A stretch of 39,363 nt of DNA from a virus. Positions 28,164-35,795 of this stretch are shown piece by piece (the stretch's first letter is position 1; every line of letters begins with the position of its first letter). A program made the position numbers and the translations under genes. The notes under the pieces were generated by a model. That model saw only the letters and a program-made list of their open reading frames with translations. It had not been told where the DNA came from and searched no databases. The DNA lies in the IMG/VR virus record IMGVR_UViG_3300036792_000223, positions 1 through 39,363 of that record; one strand, given 5' to 3'.

Positions 28164-28726
28164 CTGAGATACCGACCGCGCGTGTCCTCTACATCGTCGG
28201 CTGCGCCGCGCCCCCGATCCTGAAGGTGGCCGACGGGATCGGGCAGGCCCAGGCCCGCGGCTGGGACGTGTGCCTGATCCTGACTCCGACGGCTGCGCTA
28301 TGGCTCGAAGACTCCCTTGAGGAGCTCGCCGCGCTCACCGGCCACCCGGTGCGGCAGCGCTACAAACTGCCCGGTCAGCCCGACGTCTTGCCGCCGGCTG
28401 ACGCGGTCCTGGTCGCGCCGGCGACGTTCAACATGATCAACAAGTGGGCGGCGGGGACTGCGGACACCCTTGCGCTCGGCATGGTCACGGAGGGCATCGG
28501 CATGGGCCTGCCACTCGTCACGCTCCCGCACCTGAATGCGTGGCAAGCCGCACACTCCGCGTTCCCGCGCTCTGTCGACCAGCTGCGCGCCGACGGCGTC
28601 CAGGTGCTGATCGACGAGTCGGACGGGAACACGCCGCATGTGCCTGGCTCGCCGGGGCCGCGGCCGGCGTTCCCGTGGGTGCTCGGTCTGGATGCGCTGG
28701 AGGACGTGCGCCGGTCCCGGACATGA
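28160..28726 (+). CDS. flavoprotein (HFCD / PPC decarboxylase family)
   Basis: This gene encodes 188 residues starting at GTG 28160 inside the XRE stop (GTGA). It has the flavin fold: RVLYIVGCAAPPILKVADGI, then WDVCLILTPTAALWLEDSLE, the family motif VLVAPATFNMINKWAAGTAD, followed by LGMVTEGIGMGLPLVTLPHL and N-x-W. The proteins bind FMN and decarboxylate or oxidise cysteine-type substrates; the closest known chemistry is phosphopantothenoylcysteine decarboxylase, but the partner and substrate here are unknown. The catalytic-type His of PPC decarboxylases is not placed clearly. It ends just before a strong terminator. Confidence 0.85.
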   Translation: MTEIPTARVLYIVGCAAPPILKVADGIGQAQARGWDVCLILTPTAALWLEDSLEELAALTGHPVRQRYKLPGQPDVLPPADAVLVAPATFNMINKWAAGTADTLALGMVTEGIGMGLPLVTLPHLNAWQAAHSAFPRSVDQLRADGVQVLIDESDGNTPHVPGSPGPRPAFPWVLGLDALEDVRRSRT

Positions 28727-28732
28727 CGAAAG

Positions 28733-28759
28733 CGGCCCCGCCCTGGATGGGCGGGGCCG
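28733..28759. terminator. 11-bp terminator between cargo and lysis modules
   Basis: CGGCCCCGCCC (28733-28743) pairs with its complement at 28749-28759 over five bases, followed on plus by TGTCTTTT. It separates the cargo operon from the converging lysis genes and could act both ways. Confidence 0.8.
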
Positions 28760-28769
28760 TGTCTTTTGG

Positions 28770-29111
28770 CTATGGACCGTTCTGGCCGGCTCTGTCTTCG
28801 AGCTGGCCGATGCGGGTGTACAGGCGCGTGATCAGGCGTTCTCGGATTTCCTGGTCCTGGCGCAGGGTCTCGTTCTCCCGGAGCGCCTTGTCGAGCTGCT
28901 CTTGGAGAGCCAAGATCGTTTGCCGCTGGATCCCGGTGGCCTGGCTGGCCACGCCGAGGATCAGCGACTCCTGCTCGGCCGGCGCGGCCGCCTTGGCGCG
29001 GGCCTCGGCTGATCCCTTACGGCGCTCCTCGCGATACAGCCCGACTGCCTGCTGCAGGAGCGTGAGCGTCCCGACGCCGCCGATGGCGCTCATCACAGTG
29101 GTGAGGTCCAC
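28770..29111 (-). CDS. coiled-coil protein after the lysis genes
   Basis: This gene encodes 113 residues from GTG 29111 (AGGAG upstream). A short hydrophobic N-terminal stretch (TVMSAIGGVGTLTLLQQAVG) precedes a long coiled coil (ESLILGVASQATGIQRQTIL, LQEQLDKALRENETLRQDQE, RERLITRLYTRIGQLED). It may attach to the membrane by its first helix and could be a lysis accessory (spanin-like or holin regulator), but the fold alone does not show it. The gene ends before the bidirectional terminator. Confidence 0.65.
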   Translation of the reverse strand: MDLTTVMSAIGGVGTLTLLQQAVGLYREERRKGSAEARAKAAAPAEQESLILGVASQATGIQRQTILALQEQLDKALRENETLRQDQEIRERLITRLYTRIGQLEDRAGQNGP

Positions 29112-29119
29112 GCCCTCTC

Positions 29120-29566
29120 CTAACCGCTCCCGACGGGCGGCAGTGCGCGTCTCTCCACTCGGATGATCCAGGCGCGGATGGTGCAGGCGATGGACCAGCC
29201 GACGATGATCGGACCGGCCGCGAGGCCTGCCCGCCCGATCGCGATGATCGCGATGGAGTACATGCCGGCGGTGGTGGCGAAGCAGGTCATCCCCATCTGT
29301 TCCAAGCGGAGTGCCCGGGTCACCGCGTCAGCGGTGTCCGCGCCAGCAAGGAGCCATCTGGAGACTATGGTCAGTGCTCCGCCGACGCTCAAGGAGGCGC
29401 CCCAGGCGTGCAGGACCCAAGGGGACATATGGGCGGTCAAGGATCCGGGTCGGCTGGTGCCGAACAGTACGCATATACCGGAGACCAGTGCGGCGGCGGC
29501 GAGGAAGATCTCGAAGGGCTCGGCCGCAAATCTCCAGCGCCGCGGTAGCGCTGCGAGGTGCCTCAC
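29120..29566 (-). CDS. four-span membrane protein of the lysis cassette
   Basis: This gene encodes 148 residues from GTG 29566 (GTGA overlap with the small membrane gene before it). Four hydrophobic segments are visible: IFLAAAALVSGICVLFG, WVLHAWGASLSVGGALTIVS, CFATTAGMYSIAIIAIG and AAGPIIVGWSIACTIRAWII. Two membrane proteins directly after the GH25 gene are the expected place for holins. Size and topology fit a class with four spans. No direct sequence match is claimed. Confidence 0.65.
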   Translation of the reverse strand: MRHLAALPRRWRFAAEPFEIFLAAAALVSGICVLFGTSRPGSLTAHMSPWVLHAWGASLSVGGALTIVSRWLLAGADTADAVTRALRLEQMGMTCFATTAGMYSIAIIAIGRAGLAAGPIIVGWSIACTIRAWIIRVERRALPPVGSG

Positions 29567-29784
29567 GGCGGCCTCTGACGACTGCTGTCCGCCGGCGGGC
29601 CGTCCTGTTTGGTGTAGGCGGTCCACAGCACCTCGATGGCGGCGACGGCGGCGCCGATCGCCGGGAATCGCAGGATCCAGGGACGGAAAATTTCGGCCAG
29701 GGCGGGCCCTGCGATGACGACGGCGCTGATGATGCGCGCGGCCCTGTACAGGTCGGTGCGGTCCGGTGGGGTGAGGGTGGCCAC
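29563..29784 (-). CDS. small holin-like membrane protein
   Basis: This gene encodes 73 residues from GTG 29784, five bases after the lysin stop. Two hydrophobic segments, RIISAVVIAGPALAEIF and FPAIGAAVAAIEVLWTAYT, are separated by a charged turn (RPWILR), and the C-terminus is hydrophilic (KQDGPPADSSRQ). This is a class II holin-like layout. Holins make membrane holes that release lysin at the set time. Assignment is by size, topology and place. Confidence 0.65.
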   Translation of the reverse strand: MATLTPPDRTDLYRAARIISAVVIAGPALAEIFRPWILRFPAIGAAVAAIEVLWTAYTKQDGPPADSSRQRPP

Positions 29785-29789
29785 GGCGG

Positions 29790-30842
29790 TCAGCTCGCGG
29801 TCTGGTCCGCGGCCGGGGCCGGTGCTGCGCTCAGCGCCGCGCCCATCTCCATCACCGCGGCGTGTGCGACGGGCCCGGCGACCTTCTGCGCGAGCTCGGT
29901 GACGTCGATGCCGCCGCTGATGTGCGGCTGCAGGGCGGCGGCCAGCGGGGTCACGAGCGCGGCCGCCAGGCCGTCGACGTCGACGGGTGCGGGGGCGGGC
30001 GTGGCCACGGGCGCGGTGGCCAGCTGCCTGAGGAGCGGCAGCGCCTCGGCGAGCTGCGCCTCGATGTTGCCGGCCCGCTCGGCCGCGACGAAGCTGCGGA
30101 CCATCGCGTACGCCGCGGCGAGGCCTTCGTCGATTTCCATGCCGGCGGGGATGTGCTTCTGCAGGGCCTCGGCGACGTCCTGGTAGTCGTTCTGCCAGCC
30201 GGTGCTCATGGTGTAGGTGGCCACGGGTGCTCCTGGGGTGAGGTCGGCCGCGAGCTCGGAGGTCGAGCCGCGGTAGGCGTTCCGGTCGACGGGGCGCCCC
30301 TGGACGGGCGCGTCGTTGGTGAACTGGTAGATCAGCGGCGTCATGCCGCCGTAGGACTCCCAGCCGGCGGCGTTGTCGCCGGGGTAGCCGGAGCCGCCGG
30401 GGTACTGGCTGGACACCAGGGAGATGCCGCGGCGGGCGAGCGGGGTCAGGTCCGGGGACCCGATCTGTTCCCAGTACCAGCGCGGCAGGTAGGCCAGCGC
30501 GACGTGCAGGCCTTCGCGTGAGCAGGCGTCGGCGAGTGCGATCAGCTGCTGCAGGGTCGGCTTGTACGTGCCCTCGGGCTCGAAGTCGATCATGAGGGGC
30601 AGCGACTTGTTGCCGATTTTTTCGCCAACGTGCTTCGCCTGCGCGTCGGGGTCCTCGCCCGAGATGAAGTGGTAGGGGATGAAGATCTTGCCCGAGCTCG
30701 CGGCCTGCTGGCGCCACACCGGGTAGTCGGCATCGGTGTAGTACGTGCCCTCGGTGCACTTGCAGATCACGAACGGGTCCGGCAGCGCGCCGACGTTGAT
30801 GCCGTGCTGGAAGCTCGACAGGTCGTCACCGAAGGTCGTCAT
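29790..30842 (-). CDS. GH25 lysozyme-type endolysin
   Basis: This gene encodes 350 residues from ATG 30842 (GAGGAGG upstream). The GH25 domain occupies about 1-200: GDDLSSFQHG with Asp7, CTEGTYYTD, YHFISGED and the catalytic pair in LPLMIDFEPEG (Asp86, Glu88), then YQFTNDAP. GH25 enzymes cut N-acetylmuramic acid bonds of peptidoglycan. The C-terminal part is Ala/Pro-rich (TPAPAPVDVDGLAAALVTPL) and may act as a wall-binding or linker tail, but no known binding domain is seen. There is no signal peptide, so a holin is needed. Confidence 0.92.
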   Translation of the reverse strand: MTTFGDDLSSFQHGINVGALPDPFVICKCTEGTYYTDADYPVWRQQAASSGKIFIPYHFISGEDPDAQAKHVGEKIGNKSLPLMIDFEPEGTYKPTLQQLIALADACSREGLHVALAYLPRWYWEQIGSPDLTPLARRGISLVSSQYPGGSGYPGDNAAGWESYGGMTPLIYQFTNDAPVQGRPVDRNAYRGSTSELAADLTPGAPVATYTMSTGWQNDYQDVAEALQKHIPAGMEIDEGLAAAYAMVRSFVAAERAGNIEAQLAEALPLLRQLATAPVATPAPAPVDVDGLAAALVTPLAAALQPHISGGIDVTELAQKVAGPVAHAAVMEMGAALSAAPAPAADQTAS

Positions 30843-30852
30843 GCTGGCCTCC

Positions 30853-32046
30853 TCACAGCTTGGCCGTGTCGACGGCCGACGCCATCGCCAGCATCCCGGC
30901 CATGTTCGGATGGATGTGGCCGCCGTCGTCGTACATCGCGGCCAGCGCCGATCCGGCGCCTACCGCCGCATCGGGGTCGACGTCGCCGTCGGCGCCGGAT
31001 GAGCCGCCGCGGACCCACGTGTTGTAGGCCTGTCGCTGCGTTTCCTCGGCCGCCGTGCATAGAGCCGCGCCCGTGCAGGGCGTGATCGTCGCGAGCAGGA
31101 TTCGCAGGCCGGCGGCGTGCGCGGAGGCCACGAGCGAGGCCTGCGCCGACTCCAGCGCCGTCGCGGTCACCCCGGCCCGCAGATCATTGATCCCGTCGGC
31201 GTCGATGATGGTCCGGACGCCGGTGATGCCGAGGGCATCGTGGGCCCACCGGTGCTGGAGCGAGGGTCCGCCGGCCGAGCCGAGGTCGGCGAGGACCTGG
31301 TTGCCGCTGATGCCCTCGTTGATCACGGCCAGTCCGGACCGGCGTGCCAGGTAGTCGGACCAGCGGGCGTCCGAGTCGGCGGGGGTGCCGCCGGTGTCGG
31401 TGATGGAGTCGCCGATGACCACGACGGTCTGTGCGGAGCTGGAATCGGCCTCGATGCCGGCGATGTAGCTCTCGAACGTAAATGTGTTGTTGACCGGCGG
31501 ATTGATCTCCATCGTCGCGTCCTGGCCGACGATGTTGAACGCGGTCTCGTTCGCGTAGCTGTGAGAGTTCGCAGTCTGAACGGCTGAGCTGGTCGGCAGG
31601 TAGAGGCTGATCAGCAGCCTCTCGCCTGGCGTGGTCGCGTACGCCAGCGGATCGGACGTCGCCTCGGCCCCCGCGGCCATCGTCACCGAGGTGCTCCCGC
31701 CGAAGGTCAGCGCCGTCGGCGCCGCGGCCGTCTGCGCGCCGTTGAGCTGCGGAGCCACCGAGACGTGCGCCAGCGTAACCGCGTTGGACGCGAACTCATT
31801 GGAGAGATGCAGCCTCAGCTGCGCCCCGCCGGCAGAGACGGACACCTCCTCGCGCAGAGTCATGTTCGACCAGCCGGTCCCGCCGCTTCCGACGGGCATC
31901 CCGTGGTCGATGGCGTAGCCGCCGGTCTGCGTCCAGGGGCCGGCGGGGGCGCAGATCTGACCGGAGGTCGCCGCGGCGGGCGCGCTCACGGCCAGCGCCG
32001 TCACAGCAGCCCAGACCGCCAGCTTGAGAAGGGAGGAGCGGAGCAT
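30853..32046 (-). CDS. secreted SGNH/GDSL hydrolase
   Basis: This gene encodes 397 residues from ATG 32046, which follows the upstream stop by one base; ATG 32061 is an alternative. Residues 1-27 form a Sec signal peptide (LRSSLLKLAVWAAVTALAVS, APAAATS). A beta-rich N-terminal domain precedes the SGNH core: VVVIGDSITDTGGT with the Ser at about 214, NEGISGNQVL, IIDADGINDLRAG (Gly-x-Asn) and a C-terminal GGHIHPN. Secreted Streptomyces relatives have DHLHPN there; the Asp three residues before the final His is Gly here. Such enzymes deacylate lipids or polysaccharides. Its place between tail and lysis genes is unusual for a secreted enzyme. Confidence 0.85.
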   Translation of the reverse strand: MLRSSLLKLAVWAAVTALAVSAPAAATSGQICAPAGPWTQTGGYAIDHGMPVGSGGTGWSNMTLREEVSVSAGGAQLRLHLSNEFASNAVTLAHVSVAPQLNGAQTAAAPTALTFGGSTSVTMAAGAEATSDPLAYATTPGERLLISLYLPTSSAVQTANSHSYANETAFNIVGQDATMEINPPVNNTFTFESYIAGIEADSSSAQTVVVIGDSITDTGGTPADSDARWSDYLARRSGLAVINEGISGNQVLADLGSAGGPSLQHRWAHDALGITGVRTIIDADGINDLRAGVTATALESAQASLVASAHAAGLRILLATITPCTGAALCTAAEETQRQAYNTWVRGGSSGADGDVDPDAAVGAGSALAAMYDDGGHIHPNMAGMLAMASAVDTAKL

Positions 32047-32047
32047 G

Positions 32048-32752
32048 TCAGTACCACCCATAGAGTTCCAGGGATGATCCCGCGACGAGGTTTCCGCTGT
32101 CGGGCAGCAGGGTCACGGAGGTGACGGCAGCGGTTGAGTTCCACACGCCGCCGTGGGAGGCCTTGAAGTAGGTCGTGGTGCTGCAGACCAGCGAGGAGCT
32201 CGCATCGAACGGCTTGGCCGTGGCCGTGCTGGAGGCGTTGGCGATCGTGAAGTTGCCGGTGGCGAAGTACGTCGCCGTGTCGGAGAGTCCGGCACACAGG
32301 CCCATCTGCCAGTGGTCCACCAGGAGCGCGCCGGATGTGCCCGGGGCGGAGTTCCCGATCTGGTTGACCCACTGGTAGTCGTTGGCGGCGTCGCCGTTCA
32401 GGCGCATCCAGGTGAAGGCACCGCCCCCGCCGGTGTCCTTGCGGGCGGTATAGACCCCGTAGATGCTGCTGAAGCCGGCGGGCACCGAGAGGGTGATCGA
32501 GGCCTGCGAAGACGTCAGCACGCGCCCGGCGATCCGTTGCGCCGGGTAGACCCATGCCGAGCCGTTCCAGTAGGCGGTCAGGCCGGTGTCGGTCTCGTAG
32601 ATCGGCTGGCCGAGCCCCGGATTCGCTGGGCGGCTGGTGGAGCTGGATACGGCCGGCTGTGCACCGCGGCCGAGGCTGCCCTGCAGGGCGCGCACGTCCG
32701 CCGCGTTCTTCTCGATCGTGTCGAGGATGTCGCGGGGCAGGTTCGCGGTCAT
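32048..32752 (-). CDS. minor tail / tip protein with C-terminal beta domain
   Basis: This gene encodes 234 residues from ATG 32752 (GAGGGAC upstream). A helix MTANLPRDILDTIEKNAAD and a linker (SRPANPGLGQPIYETDTGLT) precede a beta sandwich (RVLTSSQASITLSVPAGFSS, IYGVYTARKD, WMRLNGDAANDYQWVNQIGN, ending LELYGWY). It looks like a tail-tip decoration or receptor-binding protein. The motif 'Y-E-T-D-T-G-x-x-A-Y-W-N-G-x-x-W' is a common phage fibre joint. It overlaps the end of the previous tail gene by ten bases' distance only. Confidence 0.75.
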   Translation of the reverse strand: MTANLPRDILDTIEKNAADVRALQGSLGRGAQPAVSSSTSRPANPGLGQPIYETDTGLTAYWNGSAWVYPAQRIAGRVLTSSQASITLSVPAGFSSIYGVYTARKDTGGGGAFTWMRLNGDAANDYQWVNQIGNSAPGTSGALLVDHWQMGLCAGLSDTATYFATGNFTIANASSTATAKPFDASSSLVCSTTTYFKASHGGVWNSTAAVTSVTLLPDSGNLVAGSSLELYGWY

Positions 32753-32761
32753 GTGCGTCCC

Positions 32762-33835
32762 TCAGTTCAGGATCAGATCGCAGGTTTCGGCGGCCCCTCG
32801 CTCCTGAGGCGAGACGGTCATGCCGACCAGGCGGTAGGTCGCCGTCAGCCCGGACGGGTAGAGGGCGTCGCGGATACTGATCCGGACCGAGTCGCCGAGC
32901 GATTGCGGCGTCAGGTCGATATCCGCCAGCCGAACGCGCAGGGTCGGGACGATCACGGGGGGCGTCGCCAGGGCAAGGTCGGCCGTGGCGTGCGTCTCCA
33001 GCGACGAGGCATCGGTAACCGAGCTATAGGAGCTGGTGCCGTCGAGCCTGGGGTATCCCGCGGCGAGGGCGGTGCTGTTCTTGTGGACGGTGGAGGTGAC
33101 GCCGTTGCCCTGCGCCACCAGGTAGGTCGCCGCGCGGGTGCCATCCTCAGGCAGGGTGTAGCCGAGGATCGCGCCGGGCTTGCTCAGGCGGTGTGTGACC
33201 CCGGTGGACAGGGTCGGGTATCCCAGCACCAATTTGCGAGTGCGAGCGCCGGTGACCGGGTCGGCGAAGGCCTGGATGGTGAACTCGAAGCCACTGTCGA
33301 GCTGGGCGAGGTCGGTCAGCATCTTCAGGTAGCTGGGGCGGCTCGCCGCGGTGTAAGCGACGCGGTCGCGGATCACGCCGGACAGCTGCAGCGGGTCGTA
33401 GCCGATGTTCATGTTCGCGTACGGGTCGGCCTGCATATGGTCGACGAATGACCTGGCGATGGCCAGCTGGTCGGTCGCAGGCAGTGCGGGCAAATCGACG
33501 CCCAAGCGGACCCGGTCCCAGTACTGCTCGAAGGTGCTGGCTCCGATCGCCACCGTCGGGTGCCCCTGCTCGTCGACGGCCGGCGTCTTGGTCCACACCA
33601 GACCGGGCCACCACAGGGCGCCCCCGCGGTAGATGTACATGGCTGTCGCGCCCGAGCCGCGGATCGAGGCGGCGATACGCGCGCCGGTGGTGGTGTCGCC
33701 TTTCGCGATCGGGATCTGGGCGCTGGCGGTGCCCACGGCTCCGAGCTGGGTTCCCATGCTGACGTGCGTGAGCGTGAATTCATCGCGCACCACGTCGGTG
33801 AATGGGTCTGTGAACTTGACGCGCCACTTGGCCAT
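32762..33835 (-). CDS. minor tail protein (tail-associated / baseplate type)
   Basis: This gene encodes 357 residues from ATG 33835 (TGATG overlap). It starts MAKWRVKFTDPFTDVVRDEF, then a chain of strands: TLTHVSMGTQLGAVGTASAQ, WPGLVWTKTPAVDEQGHP, then ARSFVDHMQADPYANMNIGY and SYLKMLTDLAQLDSGFEFTI. This order is that of actinophage tail tip proteins with a Gp37/Tal-like layout. They link the distal tail ring to fibres. The C-terminal strand VRISIRDALYPSGLTATYRL is also typical. Confidence 0.75.
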   Translation of the reverse strand: MAKWRVKFTDPFTDVVRDEFTLTHVSMGTQLGAVGTASAQIPIAKGDTTTGARIAASIRGSGATAMYIYRGGALWWPGLVWTKTPAVDEQGHPTVAIGASTFEQYWDRVRLGVDLPALPATDQLAIARSFVDHMQADPYANMNIGYDPLQLSGVIRDRVAYTAASRPSYLKMLTDLAQLDSGFEFTIQAFADPVTGARTRKLVLGYPTLSTGVTHRLSKPGAILGYTLPEDGTRAATYLVAQGNGVTSTVHKNSTALAAGYPRLDGTSSYSSVTDASSLETHATADLALATPPVIVPTLRVRLADIDLTPQSLGDSVRISIRDALYPSGLTATYRLVGMTVSPQERGAAETCDLILN

Positions 33836-34908
33836 CAGGTCGTCGATTCGTAGGCGATCGTGATCTGGAACTGGCAGCCGGCGCCGGCGAACGCGGCGGG
33901 GTTGGCCGCGCCGACGAAGTTCGCGCTGCCGTTGACCAGGCCGAACACGACCCCCGGGAAAGCCTGGGAGATGAACGACGTGCAGGTGTAGAACACGGAG
34001 CCAGAGGTAGAGATGGCCATCGAGCCGGAGTGCGCGAACGCACTCGCTGGGACGCCGGCCACATTGGCCGTGAAGGGCAGCGTCCAGGAGTAGCTACCGG
34101 TGCCGAAGGTAGTCGCCGAGCCGGTATTCATTTCGATCTTGGCGATGACGAGTCGGCCGATTTTCATGTAGGAGCCGAGCAGCGTGCCGCCGGCGCCCAG
34201 CACCGGGGCCGTTCCCGATGAGGCCCAGGCGACGGGGTAAGTCGTCCAGGTGAAGCCGGCCGGGTCGAAGACCGGCGTCCAGGTGATGCCGTCGGTGCTG
34301 GATTCCAGCGGTGTTTTCGCGGCCGCGGCGGCGGACACGTCCAGGCGGTGCCGGTACTGCACGCCGGCGACGGCGGCCGGGGCGTCGGAGGAGCTGCGCA
34401 CGGGCACGATCCCGCCGGCCGCCGCGGTGAACGGGTAGACGGCGGTGGCGGAGGCGAAGTTCACCGACGAGGCGAGCGCTGCGACCGGCACGTTGAACAA
34501 GGGGATGGAGTTCGCCGGCGTGGCAGGTGCTACGCCGGACCCCGGTGTGCCGGCGGTGTAGACGATCTGGCCGCGCTGGAACCCGCTGCCGTCGTAGGCG
34601 TTGTCCTGGATCTGCAGGCTGATCAGGTCGATGCGGGCCTGCGAGCTGCCCGCGTTGATCGTGACGGTGGTGGCGCTGTCCAGGGTGGCCCAGTAGCTGC
34701 CCTGCAGTGCGTTCGACGTGCCGTCGATCACGCAGGAGAAAGGCCCGACGGTGCAGGTGAGACTGCCGGTCCCGGTCAGCACCGGTGACGACGTCACCCC
34801 GGTGCGCGTGTTGAGCTGGCTGGTCGGGACGTATAGGCCGTTGGCTGCGAGCCGGAAGTCCTCCGCACTGTTGCTGGAGCCTGCGACACCGAAGATCCGC
34901 ACAGTCAT
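33835..34908 (-). CDS. tail fibre-like protein
   Basis: This gene encodes 357 residues from ATG 34908. It opens MTVRIFGVAGSSNSAEDFRL, then a strand-rich trimer-like part (GTGSLTCTVGPFSCVIDGTS, ITVNAGSSQARIDLISLQIQ) that resembles the N-terminal attachment of phage fibres ('A-R-I-D-L-x-x'). The C-terminal half has IGRLVIAKIEMNTGSATTFG and a jelly-roll-like end (CQFQITIAYES). Fibre proteins of this form recognise the host surface. It is placed between the Dit-like and Tal-like genes. Confidence 0.75.
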   Translation of the reverse strand: MTVRIFGVAGSSNSAEDFRLAANGLYVPTSQLNTRTGVTSSPVLTGTGSLTCTVGPFSCVIDGTSNALQGSYWATLDSATTVTINAGSSQARIDLISLQIQDNAYDGSGFQRGQIVYTAGTPGSGVAPATPANSIPLFNVPVAALASSVNFASATAVYPFTAAAGGIVPVRSSSDAPAAVAGVQYRHRLDVSAAAAAKTPLESSTDGITWTPVFDPAGFTWTTYPVAWASSGTAPVLGAGGTLLGSYMKIGRLVIAKIEMNTGSATTFGTGSYSWTLPFTANVAGVPASAFAHSGSMAISTSGSVFYTCTSFISQAFPGVVFGLVNGSANFVGAANPAAFAGAGCQFQITIAYESTT

Positions 34909-34918
34909 ATCGAGCTCC

Positions 34919-35794
34919 CTACAGGTAGGCGGATCGCCAGACCGCGGTCATCGAGGCGGCTGCGTTCGTGACGGCTGCGCGGATCGCCAGGCCGGTGCTG
35001 CCGGGCGGCATCAGGAAGGAGGAGATCGGCGCGGAGCGGTCCGTCAGCAGGGTGTTGTTCACGGCCCCGTTGAGACTCACGGTGCCGGCCAGCGTGTCGA
35101 TGACCGCGACGTCGGAGGCGGCCAGGGTCACGGCCAGCTCGATCACGTCGCCGGTGTCCAGGCGGTACACCGCAGGCGTCGTGAGCGGACCTTCGATCGA
35201 GATGGTCACCGGTGTCGGGTAGTCGCCGCTGTTGGTGACGAAGACCGTGCCGCCTGAAGTGGCGGCCGGCCAGGTCACCGGCCAGGTCACCGGCCAGGTG
35301 ATGCCGGCGCCGGTGGCCGGAGGCGAGGTGGTCGCCGAGGACAGGGCGGCGACGTAGCGGCGCGGGTCGGTGGCGATCAGCTGCAGCTGCGCTTTGGGGG
35401 TGCGGGCGCCGGCGTAGTTGTCGCCGTTGGGCAGCGACCGCTGCAGACACCGCGCGTTGCAGAAAAGGATCTGTCCGGCGAGCCGGACCGCGAACGGCGT
35501 CTCGGCGGCGAGCGTCGCTGTGGTGGCGGCGCGCAGGGCTGCGATGTTGGCGGCGTGGCCTGATCCGTCGTTGTGCACGCTCATCTGGACGGTGATGACG
35601 CGGGACTGCGGATCGATGGATCCGGGCCACGCGCCAGGGGTGTCCGGCCGTGGCACGTCGGCGGTGTCCATGCCGGGCAGGTCGTCCCAGCCGACCAGCC
35701 CGGTGTCGGCCTCGATCTCGTACGGCGTGCCGGCGCCGAGCAGCAGCGTGCCGAGCTGGATCTGGTAGTCGGCGGTGATGTTCTCCCCTGGCAC
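34919..35794 (-). CDS. distal tail (Dit)-like protein
   Basis: This gene encodes 291 residues from GTG 35794, four bases after the tape measure stop; GTG 35809 is an alternative. The N-terminal strand set (ADYQIQLGTLLLGAGTPYEI, EADTGLVGWDDLPGMDTAD) and the later KAQLQLIATDPRRYV, then PVTISIEGPLTTPAVYRLDT with DVIELAVTLAASDVAVIDTL, are the features of siphovirus Dit proteins: a ring domain and a galectin-like insertion. It comes directly after the tape measure, the normal place. A 12-bp DNA repeat encodes WPVTWPVTWP. Confidence 0.8.
   Translation of the reverse strand: MPGENITADYQIQLGTLLLGAGTPYEIEADTGLVGWDDLPGMDTADVPRPDTPGAWPGSIDPQSRVITVQMSVHNDGSGHAANIAALRAATTATLAAETPFAVRLAGQILFCNARCLQRSLPNGDNYAGARTPKAQLQLIATDPRRYVAALSSATTSPPATGAGITWPVTWPVTWPAATSGGTVFVTNSGDYPTPVTISIEGPLTTPAVYRLDTGDVIELAVTLAASDVAVIDTLAGTVSLNGAVNNTLLTDRSAPISSFLMPPGSTGLAIRAAVTNAAASMTAVWRSAYL
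35268..35301. repeat. 12-bp tandem repeat in the Dit-like gene
   Basis: GGCCAGGTCACC is repeated twice and then partly a third time (35268-35301). It codes for the WPVT motif repeat between the two Dit domains. Confidence 0.8.
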
Positions 35795-35795
35795 G

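Noticed and set aside
28160-28726. Flavoprotein as a true coenzyme A biosynthesis enzyme
   Set aside because: It lacks the synthetase half and is always coupled to a regulator here; an accessory role is more likely than a housekeeping one.
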